DNA from: Alteromonas sp. a30
GTDB lineage: Bacteria > Pseudomonadota > Gammaproteobacteria > Enterobacterales > Alteromonadaceae
DNA length: 46,240 bases
Direction of reading: 5' to 3'
Assembly: GCF_026788005.1 (NCBI RefSeq)
Contig: NZ_JABEPE010000022.1
Location: 1-46,240 of the forward strand
The stretch's first letter is position 1. The number at the start of each line of letters is the position of its first letter. Positions 16,882 to 26,273 of this stretch are shown piece after piece. The position numbers and the translations under genes are program-made. The notes under the pieces are model-generated. The model saw nothing but the letters and a program-made list of their open reading frames with translations, was not told the origin of the DNA and did no database searches.

Positions 16882-17922
16882 TTACCTCAGCCTTAAGGTG
16901 TTTCTGAAGCCTAACCCCATTAAAAAAACAAACAATAATGATAATGTAACTTGTATGCCTCTCATTATATTAAACATCATTTTTTCAATTTCGCTTAAAC
17001 ACTCGAGGTCAATAACACCAGTGCTCAATATTTTATTTGGGGAAACAAACGGTAACGAATTCGTAAATGATATATGAAATGATGTGAGCCAATCATTCAC
17101 TTCTGAAAAAGACATATAGGCTAGGGAGAATATGACCCATACACCTAATAGGCATGCAAATGGTCTTACTACACTGTCGCCATAATTCGATACTTTCCGG
17201 TATATCCATATTAGTAGTTTAGTAGGTGACTTTGTGGTTTCTAATCTTGCTTTAGCCTCTAGTTCACGCCTAAAAAACTCCATTTCCATGTCGTGCATAT
17301 GACGATCATTCATCTCTGCTTTTAGGTAACAATATGCATTTTTTATATTCGATATCCGCTTATACTCTCTGTCTCTAACCTCGCCGCTTAGTCCTTGCTC
17401 AATCTTTGGTGGTCTTGGCCAATCAATGCCATCTAAATTAATTATCCCCTCAATTGCTATTCCATTAATGAACGGGACTTCTTCAAAATACGACTGGTAA
17501 AAGGAAATTAGCATCAGAACCTTAGTATTTATAAAGCTAGCCTGGCCATAAAACCTCGTTTGTGCAAAAAGAGCTCTGTGTTGAAACTCGGCCCCAATGA
17601 AGTCACATCCTTTTTTAAACTCAGAACCTTCAAAGGTTATCTGTGATTTAAATATAAAACCCTGGAAGTCAGCCTTTTCATCCCATTCCGTTTCTTTAAA
17701 ATCGACTTGGTCTTTGGGTTTAGGAAGCGTAGTGCCAGGCGGGCAGTGCTCGGATATATTAGAAACTATTTTGTCCTTTATACCCTTGTTAAGCTTGTCA
17801 CTGCCAGATATATCCTTATCAGGAAACCCTGATAACCATTGATTCCAGATAGCGCTACCTTCGTTATATATCCAATAATGTGCCTTCGTGGTCGCTGGCT
17901 GCACCTTTATACAGACTCCCAT
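16882..17922 (-). CDS. cassette protein: pentapeptide-like repeats plus C-terminal membrane helices
   Basis: 346 residues. The middle (about residues 75-150) reads as degenerate pentapeptide repeats (ADFQGFIFKSQITFEGSEF, GCDFIGAEFQHRALFAQTRF, QASFINTKV), giving a right-handed beta helix. A charged helical linker with DREYKRISNIKNAYCYLKAEMNDRHM follows; this KAEMN..H..EMEFFRRELEAK block is common in pentapeptide-membrane proteins. Two membrane helices follow, near residues 255-272 and 322-340. Such proteins may sense or gate at the membrane; the function is unknown. It is a cassette between two attC sites. Confidence 0.75.
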   Translation of the reverse strand: MGVCIKVQPATTKAHYWIYNEGSAIWNQWLSGFPDKDISGSDKLNKGIKDKIVSNISEHCPPGTTLPKPKDQVDFKETEWDEKADFQGFIFKSQITFEGSEFKKGCDFIGAEFQHRALFAQTRFYGQASFINTKVLMLISFYQSYFEEVPFINGIAIEGIINLDGIDWPRPPKIEQGLSGEVRDREYKRISNIKNAYCYLKAEMNDRHMHDMEMEFFRRELEAKARLETTKSPTKLLIWIYRKVSNYGDSVVRPFACLLGVWVIFSLAYMSFSEVNDWLTSFHISFTNSLPFVSPNKILSTGVIDLECLSEIEKMMFNIMRGIQVTLSLLFVFLMGLGFRNTLRLR

Positions 17923-17953
17923 TTTTATTAAGTTGGAAAACTTCGCTAAAACG

Positions 17954-18003
17954 CATAACGCCCAAAGCAGCGGTGCGAAGTCCGCTGCCTTTGCTTGTTA
18001 AGC
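17954..18003 (-). other. short attC recombination site
   Basis: Minus strand: GCTTAACAAGCAAAGGCAGC ... GCTTTGGGCGTTATG. GCAGCGG and CCGCTGC form the stem. The stop codon of the NYN gene lies inside the outer end of this site. Confidence 0.85.
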
Positions 18004-18756
18004 ATTTTTTGGTTTATAGGCAACGATATTCACAGTACCTTTACCTTTATATTTTTTCATTTCAAAGTCTTTACTGAGACTCTGAATTATTTCAGGTAAC
18101 TTTGTTGCACCATAGCTTCTTGGATCAAAATCAGGTGTTGACCGCTTCACAAACGATCCCGCAGATGCAACATTTGACCACCCATCATCATCTTGGTACT
18201 GCTTCCAAGCCTTCTTAAGCAATGGCACTAACTCCGATGCATTCATTTTTTCTGAAGTGGTAGCTTGGTCAACTAAAGATTCCGGCACTGAAGATGGTGA
18301 TGGGAGAAGCTCAGCACCAAGGTTTTCGGTGTAAATAAAGTCGTCACACGCATTCCTAAATGAAATTGGTGTCTTCTTTTCTCCCACACCGAAAACAAAT
18401 ATTTCTGACTCTCTAAGTCGAGAAGCCAATTTCGTAAAGTCACTATCACTAGAAACTAGGGCAAAAGCATCAAATTTATTGGAATAGAGTAAGTCCATTG
18501 CGTCAATAATCATTGATGCATCTGTTGAGTTCTTCCCTGTTGTGTAGGCGAACTGCTGAATCGGCTGAATTGCCAATTCATTTAAAGACTGCTTCCAATT
18601 CTTAAGATATTCGCTAGACCAGTCCCCATAAGCTCTTTTGATTACAATATGGCCATGAGCTGATATCTCATCCAATATAGCCTTAACTTTCGAATATTGG
18701 GCATTGTCTGCATCTATTAGTACAGCTATTTTTTTGTGATCATCCAAATCTTTCAT
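17998..18756 (-). CDS. NYN-domain ribonuclease with OST-HTH (LOTUS) domain
   Basis: 252 residues. Residues 8-150 form a NYN (PIN-like) nuclease domain: AVLIDADNAQ (Asp15, Asp17), STDASMIIDAMDLL and FALVSSDSDFTKLASRLRE give the acidic metal site. Residues about 170-250 form an OST-HTH/LOTUS RNA-binding domain (LLKKAWKQ..DDGWSNVASAGSFVKR..PDFDPRSYG). This LabA/MARF1-like pairing is found in bacterial RNA-processing and defence-linked proteins. GGAG lies 6 nt before the ATG. As an integron cassette its biological target is unknown; RNA cleavage is the expected activity. Confidence 0.88.
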   Translation of the reverse strand: MKDLDDHKKIAVLIDADNAQYSKVKAILDEISAHGHIVIKRAYGDWSSEYLKNWKQSLNELAIQPIQQFAYTTGKNSTDASMIIDAMDLLYSNKFDAFALVSSDSDFTKLASRLRESEIFVFGVGEKKTPISFRNACDDFIYTENLGAELLPSPSSVPESLVDQATTSEKMNASELVPLLKKAWKQYQDDDGWSNVASAGSFVKRSTPDFDPRSYGATKLPEIIQSLSKDFEMKKYKGKGTVNIVAYKPKNA

Positions 18757-18783
18757 TCAAACTCCAATCTTGATGCTGGGAAT

Positions 18784-18856
18784 GCTTAACGTTTACAGTA
18801 CGGGCGAGTGCAACGAGTCCAGCCCGCAGGGCAATCGTACCTGTGTTTGTTAAGGC
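18784..18856 (-). other. attC recombination site
   Basis: Minus strand: GCCTTAACAAACACAGGTACG ... CGTACTGTAAACGTTAAGC; GTACG/CGTAC and GGGCTGGACTCG/CGAGT arms form the stem. Length is about 73 bp. Confidence 0.85.
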
Positions 18857-19194
18857 TTTTCATCGTACTCTGCCCATCGCCACTCGTTGATGGCATCCAA
18901 TTTATTTGTGGTGGCAAGATCTTCTATTACTTTGGCTGGTCCCTCAACACTACCTTCAGTCCAATTATCCCACTCGAAGATAAGCTTACAATCGGCGCAT
19001 TGAAGTTTAACTTTTCCATAATCTATCCAAGCATCAAAGCCATCGTATACGTAGATTTTCTTCCAGCCAGAAGAAATTAACGACTCAATAATCTCATTAA
19101 ACTGATCAGTTGGAATATCCTTGATAGTCGCGTGACCGAGTATTTTAAATCTCAGCTTCGAGCAAGCTCTTAGGACTTTGGCGATCATTTTCAT
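18850..19194 (-). CDS. cassette protein, unknown function
   Basis: 114 residues, mixed alpha/beta, cytoplasmic, no signal or membrane segment. It has Cys pairs (LQCADCKL) that could bind a metal, and a Trp-rich acidic C-terminus (FEWDNWTEG, INEWRWAEYDEKP). The segment DGFDAWIDYGKVKLQCADCKLIFEWDNW resembles small immunity-like or SMI1-like proteins in flavour only, and I make no family call. No clear ribosome site. Its stop falls in the neighbouring attC. Confidence 0.65.
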   Translation of the reverse strand: MKMIAKVLRACSKLRFKILGHATIKDIPTDQFNEIIESLISSGWKKIYVYDGFDAWIDYGKVKLQCADCKLIFEWDNWTEGSVEGPAKVIEDLATTNKLDAINEWRWAEYDEKP

Positions 19195-19198
19195 TTGA

Positions 19199-19299
19199 GC
19201 CTTAACGCCCCAATCAGAGGCAACAAAATAGCTGGCTAAAATTAGCGACGAAGGAGCAAAAGCCAGCTGTTTTTTGTCCTTTGAATTGGCTTGTTAGGC
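19199..19299 (-). other. attC recombination site, well conserved
   Basis: The clearest long attC here, 101 bp. Minus strand: GCCTAACAAGCCAATTC ... GATTGGGGCGTTAAGGC, with AGCTGGCTTTTGCTCC and GCTAATTTTAGCCAGCT as inner arms. It matches the core-site consensus RYYYAAC at the 5' end and nearly GTTRRRY at the 3' end. Confidence 0.93.
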
Positions 19300-19301
19300 T
19301 T

Positions 19302-20669
19302 TTATTTTGTCAATTTCATATTCATTGTTGTAGACGAATAAGGATGAAATTCAGGTAATGAGCTTACTATTTGTCCATCATCAAAGTGATGGTGGGCGAT
19401 AGAAGGAAAAAGCTCTTCTGGCACTGGGAATTTAGCATTTGGATTATGAAACATTGATAAGCCTTCTGCCCATGTTTCTTGTGATTCCGTAGTTACCTGA
19501 TACATAAATGTCTTTGGCAATGAAGCGTCTGGGTTATGGTCATGATACGTGCCGAAACGATACATGATAATGTTATCGCCACCAAAACCCGCCTGCTTAC
19601 CGATACGGTTGAATTTCGATATTGTGCCACTTGCAGAAAATATAATTGCGCTCACATTTTCAGTATCTGGCTGAAAGAAATAGCCAGAAGGTATCTCTTT
19701 ACCATTCAGCTCATGTTTATCAATTTTTAATGCTGAAATGACTAACTTCCCATCTTTATCATAATCAAATTCATGTTTAACGCCATAAAGGTAGTTAATC
19801 AATGCATTTGAACTCCACTGCATTGATTGATCATCATGAAAATCAGCTATAGCAAAAACCAGCGGGCTTCCTTTAACCTGTTCAAGATTCCAATATTCTT
19901 TTTTTAGTTTGGAATATAAAGGGCTGCCAAATTTTATTGGCATTTCATTTTCATGTTTCTCTTTGATTTCAGATGGATCTAAATATTTAGGTTCGACTTT
20001 AAAAGCTGAAACAGGATTGTCTGATTTTCTACCAACTATAACAGCTTCAATTGCTACTTTTTGTCCATATTTTTCAACAATAAAATCTGGCGCATTGTAT
20101 TCTCTATTAAAGAATAATTGCTCCTCATTAAGGTAAGTGTTTAAGTAAAGCTCCCACAGTCTCGCATCAAAACCTGTACTTTGAAATTGTTCAACAAAGT
20201 TACCATCAACATCAACAAAGTGTGACATCAACTCATTAATAACGGTTTTAGCGGGTACAAATGCTTCTTCTTGCGATAATTTTGAGAAATATAAATGTTG
20301 TTTGTGCACAGGTACAACAGGAGTGAATAGATCTACATTTTTTCCATTGCCTCCTTGAGGAAACTCTTTTTTACCTTGACCGACGTGCCATTTTATTCCA
20401 CCTTTCACCCAGTTGGTTGCGTCCTCTTGAGTTTCAATTGACGCTTCAACATCAAAAGCCCTAAATCTATCCCCTTCATCTCTTCCGAATAAAACTCCAA
20501 CAAAATCGTTATCGATTGTATCTCTTAGAACAAGCCCTAAAACAATTTCATTTTCATCAGTATAATATGCTAGCTCTTCACTCATATATGCAGCAGCTGG
20601 ACTTCTTGATTGCGCAGCAAGTGCATTAAACCGCTTGGGGTCTAAATCTAAAATTTTTATTTCATCCAT
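19302..20669 (-). CDS. first cassette of array 1: putative PD-(D/E)XK nuclease-fold protein
   Basis: 455 residues, cytoplasmic. Residues 170-210 carry FDARLWELYL, then APDFIVEKYGQ and KVAIEAVIV. The Glu of the WELYL helix, Asp195 of PDF and Glu208 of IEA match the E-PD-EA layout of a restriction-endonuclease-like fold in which the usual ExK Lys is missing. The rest (residues 260-455) is beta-rich with no motif I know. As the attI-proximal cassette it is the most recently inserted and best placed for expression. A defence or nuclease role is inference. The ribosome site before ATG 20669 is weak. Confidence 0.6.
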   Translation of the reverse strand: MDEIKILDLDPKRFNALAAQSRSPAAAYMSEELAYYTDENEIVLGLVLRDTIDNDFVGVLFGRDEGDRFRAFDVEASIETQEDATNWVKGGIKWHVGQGKKEFPQGGNGKNVDLFTPVVPVHKQHLYFSKLSQEEAFVPAKTVINELMSHFVDVDGNFVEQFQSTGFDARLWELYLNTYLNEEQLFFNREYNAPDFIVEKYGQKVAIEAVIVGRKSDNPVSAFKVEPKYLDPSEIKEKHENEMPIKFGSPLYSKLKKEYWNLEQVKGSPLVFAIADFHDDQSMQWSSNALINYLYGVKHEFDYDKDGKLVISALKIDKHELNGKEIPSGYFFQPDTENVSAIIFSASGTISKFNRIGKQAGFGGDNIIMYRFGTYHDHNPDASLPKTFMYQVTTESQETWAEGLSMFHNPNAKFPVPEELFPSIAHHHFDDGQIVSSLPEFHPYSSTTMNMKLTK

Positions 20670-20692
20670 AATTACACCAAACCTATAAGAAA

Positions 20693-20960
20693 GCCTAACA
20701 GGGTATTACTGCGAATTCTCGGTAATAACACGTATTGGTAACGCCCCAATCTCACCACTTCGCAAACATTCCCTAATTTTAACAGCACGATAGCCGAATT
20801 TTCTACTCTTAATTGAGTTGATTATTTTGGTGAAAGCGAGAATTGTAATTTACAGAGGTCTCTGTAAATCCAGCAAGTGTTATATTTGTACCTTTACTAT
20901 CAAACATATAGAAAAATTACGCTGTTAAAAACGAGCCTTTGAGTGCGTGAAAGCGAGAAT
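20693..20960 (-). other. attI-like integron leader without an integrase gene
   Basis: On the minus strand it ends ACCGAGAATTCGCAGTAATA then CCCTGTTAGGC, a GTTRRRY core directly at the first cassette. The 21-bp junction (20704-20724) is identical to 32324-32344, the attI of the intact integron. Further homologous blocks occur at matching distances: GAAAGCGAGAATTG at 20832 (versus 32451), the palindrome 20848-20869 (versus 32467-32488), and CGAGC...TGCGTGAAA near 20931 (versus 32546). No intI follows to the right. Confidence 0.8.
20848..20869. promoter_or_regulatory. palindrome in the attI-like leader
   Basis: ATTTACAGAG-GT-CTCTGTAAAT, a perfect 10-bp inverted repeat. A shorter version (TACAGG-TC-CCTGTA) sits at the same offset in the other leader, so it is probably a binding site for a regulator or for the integrase. 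Confidence 0.5.
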
Positions 20961-21447
20961 TTCCACTCTAAGTTCTATACCGTGAATCGACATCAAGCTA
21001 TAAGAAACAACGGCTCGACAACATCAAAGCACTGAACACAAACACAGCTCTCAAGCTCCGTCGTTCTCCCCACGCCGCACCTGCGGACTTGATCTAGCGT
21101 TTTTTTATTCATGTGCAGAGTTGCTAAGAACCGCCGTAGAACTAGCTTAGAGCGCGTAATTAACATTATTGGGAATCTGCATATTTCACATTTTTATCGC
21201 CACAGAAAGCATTTTTGAATCTGGCTGAAATCATCACTGCAACTCAATGAATAGGGTAATGCTTCGGAAAAGGTTAATTTGGTGTGTTCAGAGCGTCTTT
21301 TAAGGTTATTGATGGGCTCTATTACCGATATTCGTTAGAGGTTTTAACTATTTGTAAAATATGAAATTTTCATGCTAAAAATAACGAATGGTATGCGAAA
21401 AAGAGAGGAGAAAAATAATCTATTAAAAACAATAATAAAATTAAGTG
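20961..21447. other. intergenic region, no intI
   Basis: Nearly 490 bp where a divergent intI would be expected. No open frame resembles a tyrosine recombinase on either strand. I see no repeat. The site of the missing integrase is therefore cleanly empty rather than decayed. Confidence 0.6.
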
Positions 21448-21472
21448 AGAGCGGGAGCTAACCTCCCACTCT
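21448..21472 (-). terminator. probable terminator of oadGAB
   Basis: AGAGCGGGAG-CTAAC-CTCCCACTCT, a 10-bp stem with one mismatch, followed on the minus strand by a T-rich stretch. It lies 45 nt after the oadB stop. Confidence 0.6.
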
Positions 21473-21517
21473 GAAAGTGCGCTTTATTTGGAGTTGTGGC
21501 CTTAAACGCCTTCTGCT

Positions 21518-22645
21518 TTAACCGACTAGCGCCAGTAGTACGCCAGCGGCAACAGCAGAGCCTAGCACGCCAGCAACATTTGGCCCCATCGCGTGCATTA
21601 ATAAGAAGTTATGTGGGTTGGACTCAAGCCCCACTTTGTTAACCACACGCGCTGCCATAGGTACAGCGGAAACGCCCGCAGCACCAATAAGTGGATTAAT
21701 ACCGCCCCACACTTTATTCATCAGCTTCGCCATCAATACGCCAGCCGCCGTGCCAATACCAAACGCTAATGCGCCAAGGGTAAGAATGCCAAGAGTTTCA
21801 ACTGTTAAGAACTTATCCGCAGACAGTTTAGAACCAACCGCGAGCCCTAAGAAGATCGTCACAATATTGATTAGCTCGTTTTGTGCGGTATTACTTAACC
21901 TGTCTACTACGCCGCTTTCACGCATCAAGTTACCCAAGCAGAACATGCCAACCAATGGTGTTGCCGTTGGTAGAAATAGAATGGTTAATCCAAGTGTGGC
22001 GATTGGAAACACAATTTTTTCGCGCTGACTCACATGGCGTAACTGCTTCATTTCAATTTTGCGTTCCGCTTCCGAGGTCAGCAGCTTCATAATCGGCGGT
22101 TGAATAATTGGCACCAACGCCATGTATGAATAAGCTGCGACCGCAATGGCACCCAATAAATCCGGCGCTAAACGCGAAGCCAGAAAGATAGCGGTTGGTC
22201 CATCTGCGCCACCAATAATGGCAATGGCAGAGGCATCTTTTAAGCTAAACTCAAATCCGGGAATAAAGTTAAGCGCAATTGCACCAAATAAGGTGGCAAA
22301 TATACCAAACTGAGCGGCAGCACCAAGCAACAGCATCCGAGGATTAGCAATGAGCGCACCAAAATCGGTTAGCGCGCCCACCCCCATGAAAATTAGCAGC
22401 GGGAAAACACCGGTATCAATACCCACTTTATAAACGTAGTAAAGCAACCCTCCCGCTTCGGAAAAGCCCGCCAATGGAATGTTCGTCAATACCGCTCCAA
22501 ACCCGATAGGCAAAAGCAATAACGGCTCAAACTTTCTAACAATAGCAAGGTATAACAGTAGTAACCCGACAACAATCATCACCAGTTGAGCAGGCTGAAA
22601 GTTTGCCAGTGCTGTGGTCTCCCACAGAATCTTTAACTTTTCCAT
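21518..22645 (-). CDS. oadB: oxaloacetate decarboxylase beta subunit (Na+ pump)
   Basis: 375 residues, polytopic, with about nine to eleven membrane helices. Family marks: [21 protein letters not shown], the channel segment [23 protein letters not shown] carrying the conserved Asp, and [21 protein letters not shown]. The beta subunit decarboxylates carboxybiotin and couples it to export of 1-2 sodium ions. It starts 3 nt after the oadA stop and is the last gene of the oadG-oadA-oadB operon. Confidence 0.96.
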   Translation of the reverse strand: MEKLKILWETTALANFQPAQLVMIVVGLLLLYLAIVRKFEPLLLLPIGFGAVLTNIPLAGFSEAGGLLYYVYKVGIDTGVFPLLIFMGVGALTDFGALIANPRMLLLGAAAQFGIFATLFGAIALNFIPGFEFSLKDASAIAIIGGADGPTAIFLASRLAPDLLGAIAVAAYSYMALVPIIQPPIMKLLTSEAERKIEMKQLRHVSQREKIVFPIATLGLTILFLPTATPLVGMFCLGNLMRESGVVDRLSNTAQNELINIVTIFLGLAVGSKLSADKFLTVETLGILTLGALAFGIGTAAGVLMAKLMNKVWGGINPLIGAAGVSAVPMAARVVNKVGLESNPHNFLLMHAMGPNVAGVLGSAVAAGVLLALVG

Positions 22646-22648
22646 GAT

Positions 22649-24460
22649 TTATCCTACCGATAACAATGCCTGACCTGCTTGCACGCTGTCGCCTTGTTTC
22701 ACCATTACAGCCGCCACAGTGCCTGAGAAAGGAATGCGTACCTCGGTTTCCATTTTCATGGCTTCCATGATGATCACAACATCACCTTCATTCACTTGTG
22801 TACCAACTTGAACATTAACCTTAAAGATATTGCCTGCTAGCGGCGCATTTAACGGTTGACCTGCACTCGCTGCTGGTACGCTTGGCGTGGTCGCAGGAGT
22901 TGTTGGCGAAGCCTCCTGATTAACAGGCGTGATATTTTCCAAGGCACCGCTTTCAGCGACTTCCACCTGATACACCTTGCCATCTACACGAACCGAATAG
23001 CTTCCCACATCACTGCTAGCGACTTGTGTTTGAGAGGCTCCGATGACTTCTTCGGCAGATTGCGCATCCGTGCTCGGCGCCGGTTCAAAGGCGTCTGGAT
23101 TATCTCGGTTTTGCAGGAATTTCAAGCCTATTTGCGGGAACAATGCATAGGTGAGTACATCATCAACCACTTCATCAGCTAAACGGATATTGCTCGCCTT
23201 AGCTTCTTCATGCAGCTCAGCGGTGAGCTTATCAAGCTCAGCTTGTAGCTTGTCTGCGGGACGGCAGGTAATCGCTTCTTGATTTTCTTCCAGTACACGA
23301 GCTTGCAACTCAGCATTCACTGGCGCAGCCGTTGCACCGTATTCGCCTTTTAGCACGCCAGCGGTTTCTTTGGTGATGCTCTTGTATCGTTCGCCAGTAA
23401 GTACGTTTAGTACCGCCTGTGTTCCCACAATTTGAGAGGTGGGTGTCACCAAAGGAATAAAGCCAAGGTCTTCACGAACGCGAGGGATTTCTTGTAGCAC
23501 TTCATCTAGCCGATTTTCGGCCCCTTGCTCTCGCAACTGGTTTTCCATGTTGGTGAGCATTCCGCCCGGCACTTGGGCAATTAAGATGCGCGAATCAACA
23601 CCTTTTAAACTACCCTCAAATTTAGCGTACTTTTTACGCACATCACGGAAGTAAGCTGCTATTTCTTCTAATAAGGTGAGATCTAATCCCGTATCTCGCT
23701 CTGTGCCTTCCACAATCGACACCATCGTTTCCGTAGCGCTATGACCATAAGTCATACTCATCGAAGAAATCGCGGTATCGAGCATATCAATACCGGCATC
23801 AATTGCTTTTTGGTAAGTGGCTGTACTTAGGCCAGTGGTCGCATGACATTGCATGGCAATAGGCACGCTCACGGTTGCTTTAAGTTTCGTGATCAGTTCT
23901 TCACATTCATACGGCTTAAGCAGCCCAGCCATATCTTTAATACAAATAGAATGAACCCCCATATCTTCCAATTGCTTGGCAAAATCAAGCCAAGTTTCCA
24001 TGGTATGAACGGGGCTAACAGTATAAGAAATGGTGCCTTGTGCATGGGCACCAACATGAATAGCAGATTTAATCGCCGTTTCGAGGTTGCGCACATCATT
24101 CATGGCATCGAAAATACGGAATACATCCACTCCATTAGTGTGTGCCCGCTCCACAAATTTTTCGACGACATCATCGGCGTAATGACGATAACCAAGCAGA
24201 TTCTGACCACGTAACAACATCTGCTGTTTGGTATTGGGCATAGCTTTTTTCAAAGCCCGAATACGCTCCCACGGATCTTCCCCTAAATAGCGAATACAGG
24301 AATCGAATGTGGCTCCTCCCCACGACTCCATCGACCAATACCCGACTTGATCAAGTTTCGCTGCAATGGGCAGCATGTCTTCTAAACGTAAACGCGTTGC
24401 AAGCAACGATTGGTGAGCATCACGCAACACCAGTTCAGTAATAGCCAATGGATTAGCCAT
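22649..24460 (-). CDS. oadA: oxaloacetate decarboxylase alpha subunit, biotin-containing
   Basis: 603 residues from ATG 24460, chosen because AAGGAG stands 7 nt upstream and the protein then begins [19 protein letters not shown]; the frame is open 10 codons further but without a ribosome site. The carboxyltransferase barrel has RDAHQSL, the metal ligands in [12 protein letters not shown] and the catalytic Lys in CIKDMAGLL. An Ala/Pro/Thr-rich linker leads to the C-terminal biotinyl domain with EAMKMETEV, whose Lys carries biotin. It moves CO2 from oxaloacetate to biotin, which OadB then decarboxylates. Confidence 0.97.
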   Translation of the reverse strand: MANPLAITELVLRDAHQSLLATRLRLEDMLPIAAKLDQVGYWSMESWGGATFDSCIRYLGEDPWERIRALKKAMPNTKQQMLLRGQNLLGYRHYADDVVEKFVERAHTNGVDVFRIFDAMNDVRNLETAIKSAIHVGAHAQGTISYTVSPVHTMETWLDFAKQLEDMGVHSICIKDMAGLLKPYECEELITKLKATVSVPIAMQCHATTGLSTATYQKAIDAGIDMLDTAISSMSMTYGHSATETMVSIVEGTERDTGLDLTLLEEIAAYFRDVRKKYAKFEGSLKGVDSRILIAQVPGGMLTNMENQLREQGAENRLDEVLQEIPRVREDLGFIPLVTPTSQIVGTQAVLNVLTGERYKSITKETAGVLKGEYGATAAPVNAELQARVLEENQEAITCRPADKLQAELDKLTAELHEEAKASNIRLADEVVDDVLTYALFPQIGLKFLQNRDNPDAFEPAPSTDAQSAEEVIGASQTQVASSDVGSYSVRVDGKVYQVEVAESGALENITPVNQEASPTTPATTPSVPAASAGQPLNAPLAGNIFKVNVQVGTQVNEGDVVIIMEAMKMETEVRIPFSGTVAAVMVKQGDSVQAGQALLSVG

Positions 24461-24496
24461 AGCGTGCTCCTTCGAAAAAACTAAAAGCAAATATTG

Positions 24497-24757
24497 TTAT
24501 TTTGATTGTCTGTGCTGATGCACCGCAGCGGTGATGGCTGCGACAACGTTAGGAGCAATTCCCTCAACAGCATTATCTGCGTTTTGTTGGTTTGCCGATA
24601 AATTCGGGGTTGTTTGAACTTTCGGCTCTTCATAACAAAGCATTTTAATAAGTTTGATAGCACCGATTAACAATGTAAGAAATAAAAACACCACGGCCAT
24701 ACCAATACACAAAAGCCAAAGTGATTCATTTAAAAGCGTGAAAACAGAGTCTTGCAT
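24497..24757 (-). CDS. oadG: oxaloacetate decarboxylase gamma subunit
   Basis: 86 residues. One N-terminal membrane helix (LWLLCIGMAVVFLFLTLLIGAI), then a soluble Gln/Ala-rich tail ending AAVHQHRQSK. The C-terminal His are the usual zinc-binding, assembly-promoting residues of OadG. First gene of the oadGAB operon, 36 nt before oadA. Confidence 0.92.
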   Translation of the reverse strand: MQDSVFTLLNESLWLLCIGMAVVFLFLTLLIGAIKLIKMLCYEEPKVQTTPNLSANQQNADNAVEGIAPNVVAAITAAVHQHRQSK

Positions 24758-25662
24758 AAGTGCTCATTCAAACGATTAATTTAAGAGATTCAGATAAGTA
24801 CCACGGCGAGTTTTAAAACACAACGGGCGAGAGGGACAGGCATTAAAACGAAAGCTTCTTTTGAATACGGCAATGTTATAACTCTTTTTAAAAACTGGAA
24901 TAACAAGCTCATTTGTAGAAAAAATAGTGAATATTACATGCATTTATTTGCACTACTGAAAACCGTAACTTTCTTGTATAAGAAAACGCAAAGTCGTAAA
25001 TTTGAAAGTCATAACATAAGTATATTAAACCGTTAACGCGTTTCACTTCGTTACCTTTTTTACACATCTCACTAGACTTATCGGAATCACGACTTAACGT
25101 ATAGGCATTACATACCTTTACCCGCCTTTAACCATTAGAAAGGGCTTTACCAATGATATAGCTCTCCTGTTTTTTATAAAATTTAGAAATATAAAAACAT
25201 AAAAATCACAATTTAAAGAATATGAAATAATTTAACCGCCTCTCGCTCCATACTTGAAAGCCCTTTAAATATTGAGCTAAAACTCTCCTTCTGCATTCCA
25301 TCGCAAATATTGGCAACTCGTCGACGGTAAAAAATGAAATCACATACCTAAAGACGGGTAGACATACTTAGGATTTAATGAGAACGTAACTCTTAAGTAA
25401 TAAAAGAGGAATATAATTTACCTAAAAGCCAACAGAAAGGCCGATTTTTGAACGCTAAATGTAACAAAGTGTTAAAAATTTAATTTTTTTTCGGGTAATT
25501 AGCTAACCCAAAAATATCGCTGTAGGCTATGTCGCTCGGACCTTTCAGGTAAATTAACCTGCCCATTTTATTTTCAGATTTTGCAAAATTTCTGAAAAAA
25601 CTCCTGCTGTACTCTTGTAAATCCAGAAACATCGGCTACTATTTTTACCTACAAGGACATTT
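24758..25662. other. 900-bp AT-rich intergenic region
   Basis: Divergent region between oadG (minus) and the XRE gene (plus). No open frame with coding character on either strand. It contains AT-rich tracts (25170-25230) and a weak hairpin CAGGT..ACCTG near 25547. It must hold the oad promoter and probably an upstream regulatory site. I see no known riboswitch. Confidence 0.5.
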
Positions 25663-25953
25663 GTGTTAGATCCAAATATTCAAGAGGGCCGATGCATGGA
25701 AACTGTCAATACATTTAGTGGAAAGTTGTTACGTGGAATTCGCAAAGAAGCAGGATTTACTCAAGCTGAGTTAGCTCGTCGAGTTAATATCAGTCGAGAA
25801 ACAATTATCGCAATTGAAAATGAACACCCAAGAACCATTCAGTCTTTGGAATTGGATATTGTGCGTCGTTGGTGGAAAGCTTGTCATATAAAAGTTTCAA
25901 GCCACACTAAGCACACGTTTGTTGATTACATTATGCAATTTTTAAAACTGTAG
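25663..25953 (+). CDS. small XRE-family transcriptional regulator
   Basis: 96 residues from GTG 25663 (AAGGA 6 nt upstream) or 85 from ATG 25696 (GAGGG 7 nt upstream). Residues 18-75 form a lambda-repressor-like helix-turn-helix: LLRGIRKEAGFTQAELARRVNISRETIIAIENEHPRTIQSLELDIVRRW. After it come about 20 residues and no effector domain, so it is a minimal DNA-binding regulator. Neighbours do not form an obvious system with it. It could regulate itself or the oad operon across the divergent region; that is inference. Confidence 0.8.
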   Translation: MLDPNIQEGRCMETVNTFSGKLLRGIRKEAGFTQAELARRVNISRETIIAIENEHPRTIQSLELDIVRRWWKACHIKVSSHTKHTFVDYIMQFLKL

Positions 25954-26209
25954 TGTTGTCGACGGCCTCGTCCAAAATCAATAACCTTTGTTATTGAGCA
26001 TAAGGTGAGCCTGTCTCAACGCTGCGGTACAGTGTTATCTGTGCTGCGACCTACTCTTAACTCAAGGCGCACCATAAGCGTTACTGTGACGACCTCACAA
26101 CCCTGTCCCTGAGTTTTTTTATTCGTCGTATTCACTTTCTCTCTTTTAGCAACGTTGCTTAGCCTAACCCAAGCATTAGTTGCATTCTTAGATTCAAATC
26201 AAAGTTAAT
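25954..26209. other. intergenic region between convergent genes
   Basis: Between the XRE gene and the TonB receptor gene. A hairpin CAATAAC-cttt-GTTATTG at about 25980-25998 follows the XRE stop but lacks a T tract. No gene seen. Confidence 0.5.
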
Positions 26210-26231
26210 AAAAAAGCTCCCGAAGGAGCCT
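26210..26231 (-). terminator. terminator of the TonB receptor gene
   Basis: Minus strand GGCTCC-TTCG-GGAGCT followed by TTTTTTATT, about 43 nt after the stop codon. A UUCG tetraloop and a T tract make it a standard terminator. Confidence 0.9.
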
Positions 26232-26273
26232 TTAAATATTGTCAATTTACTGTTTACAGTGATAGCAATTGAT

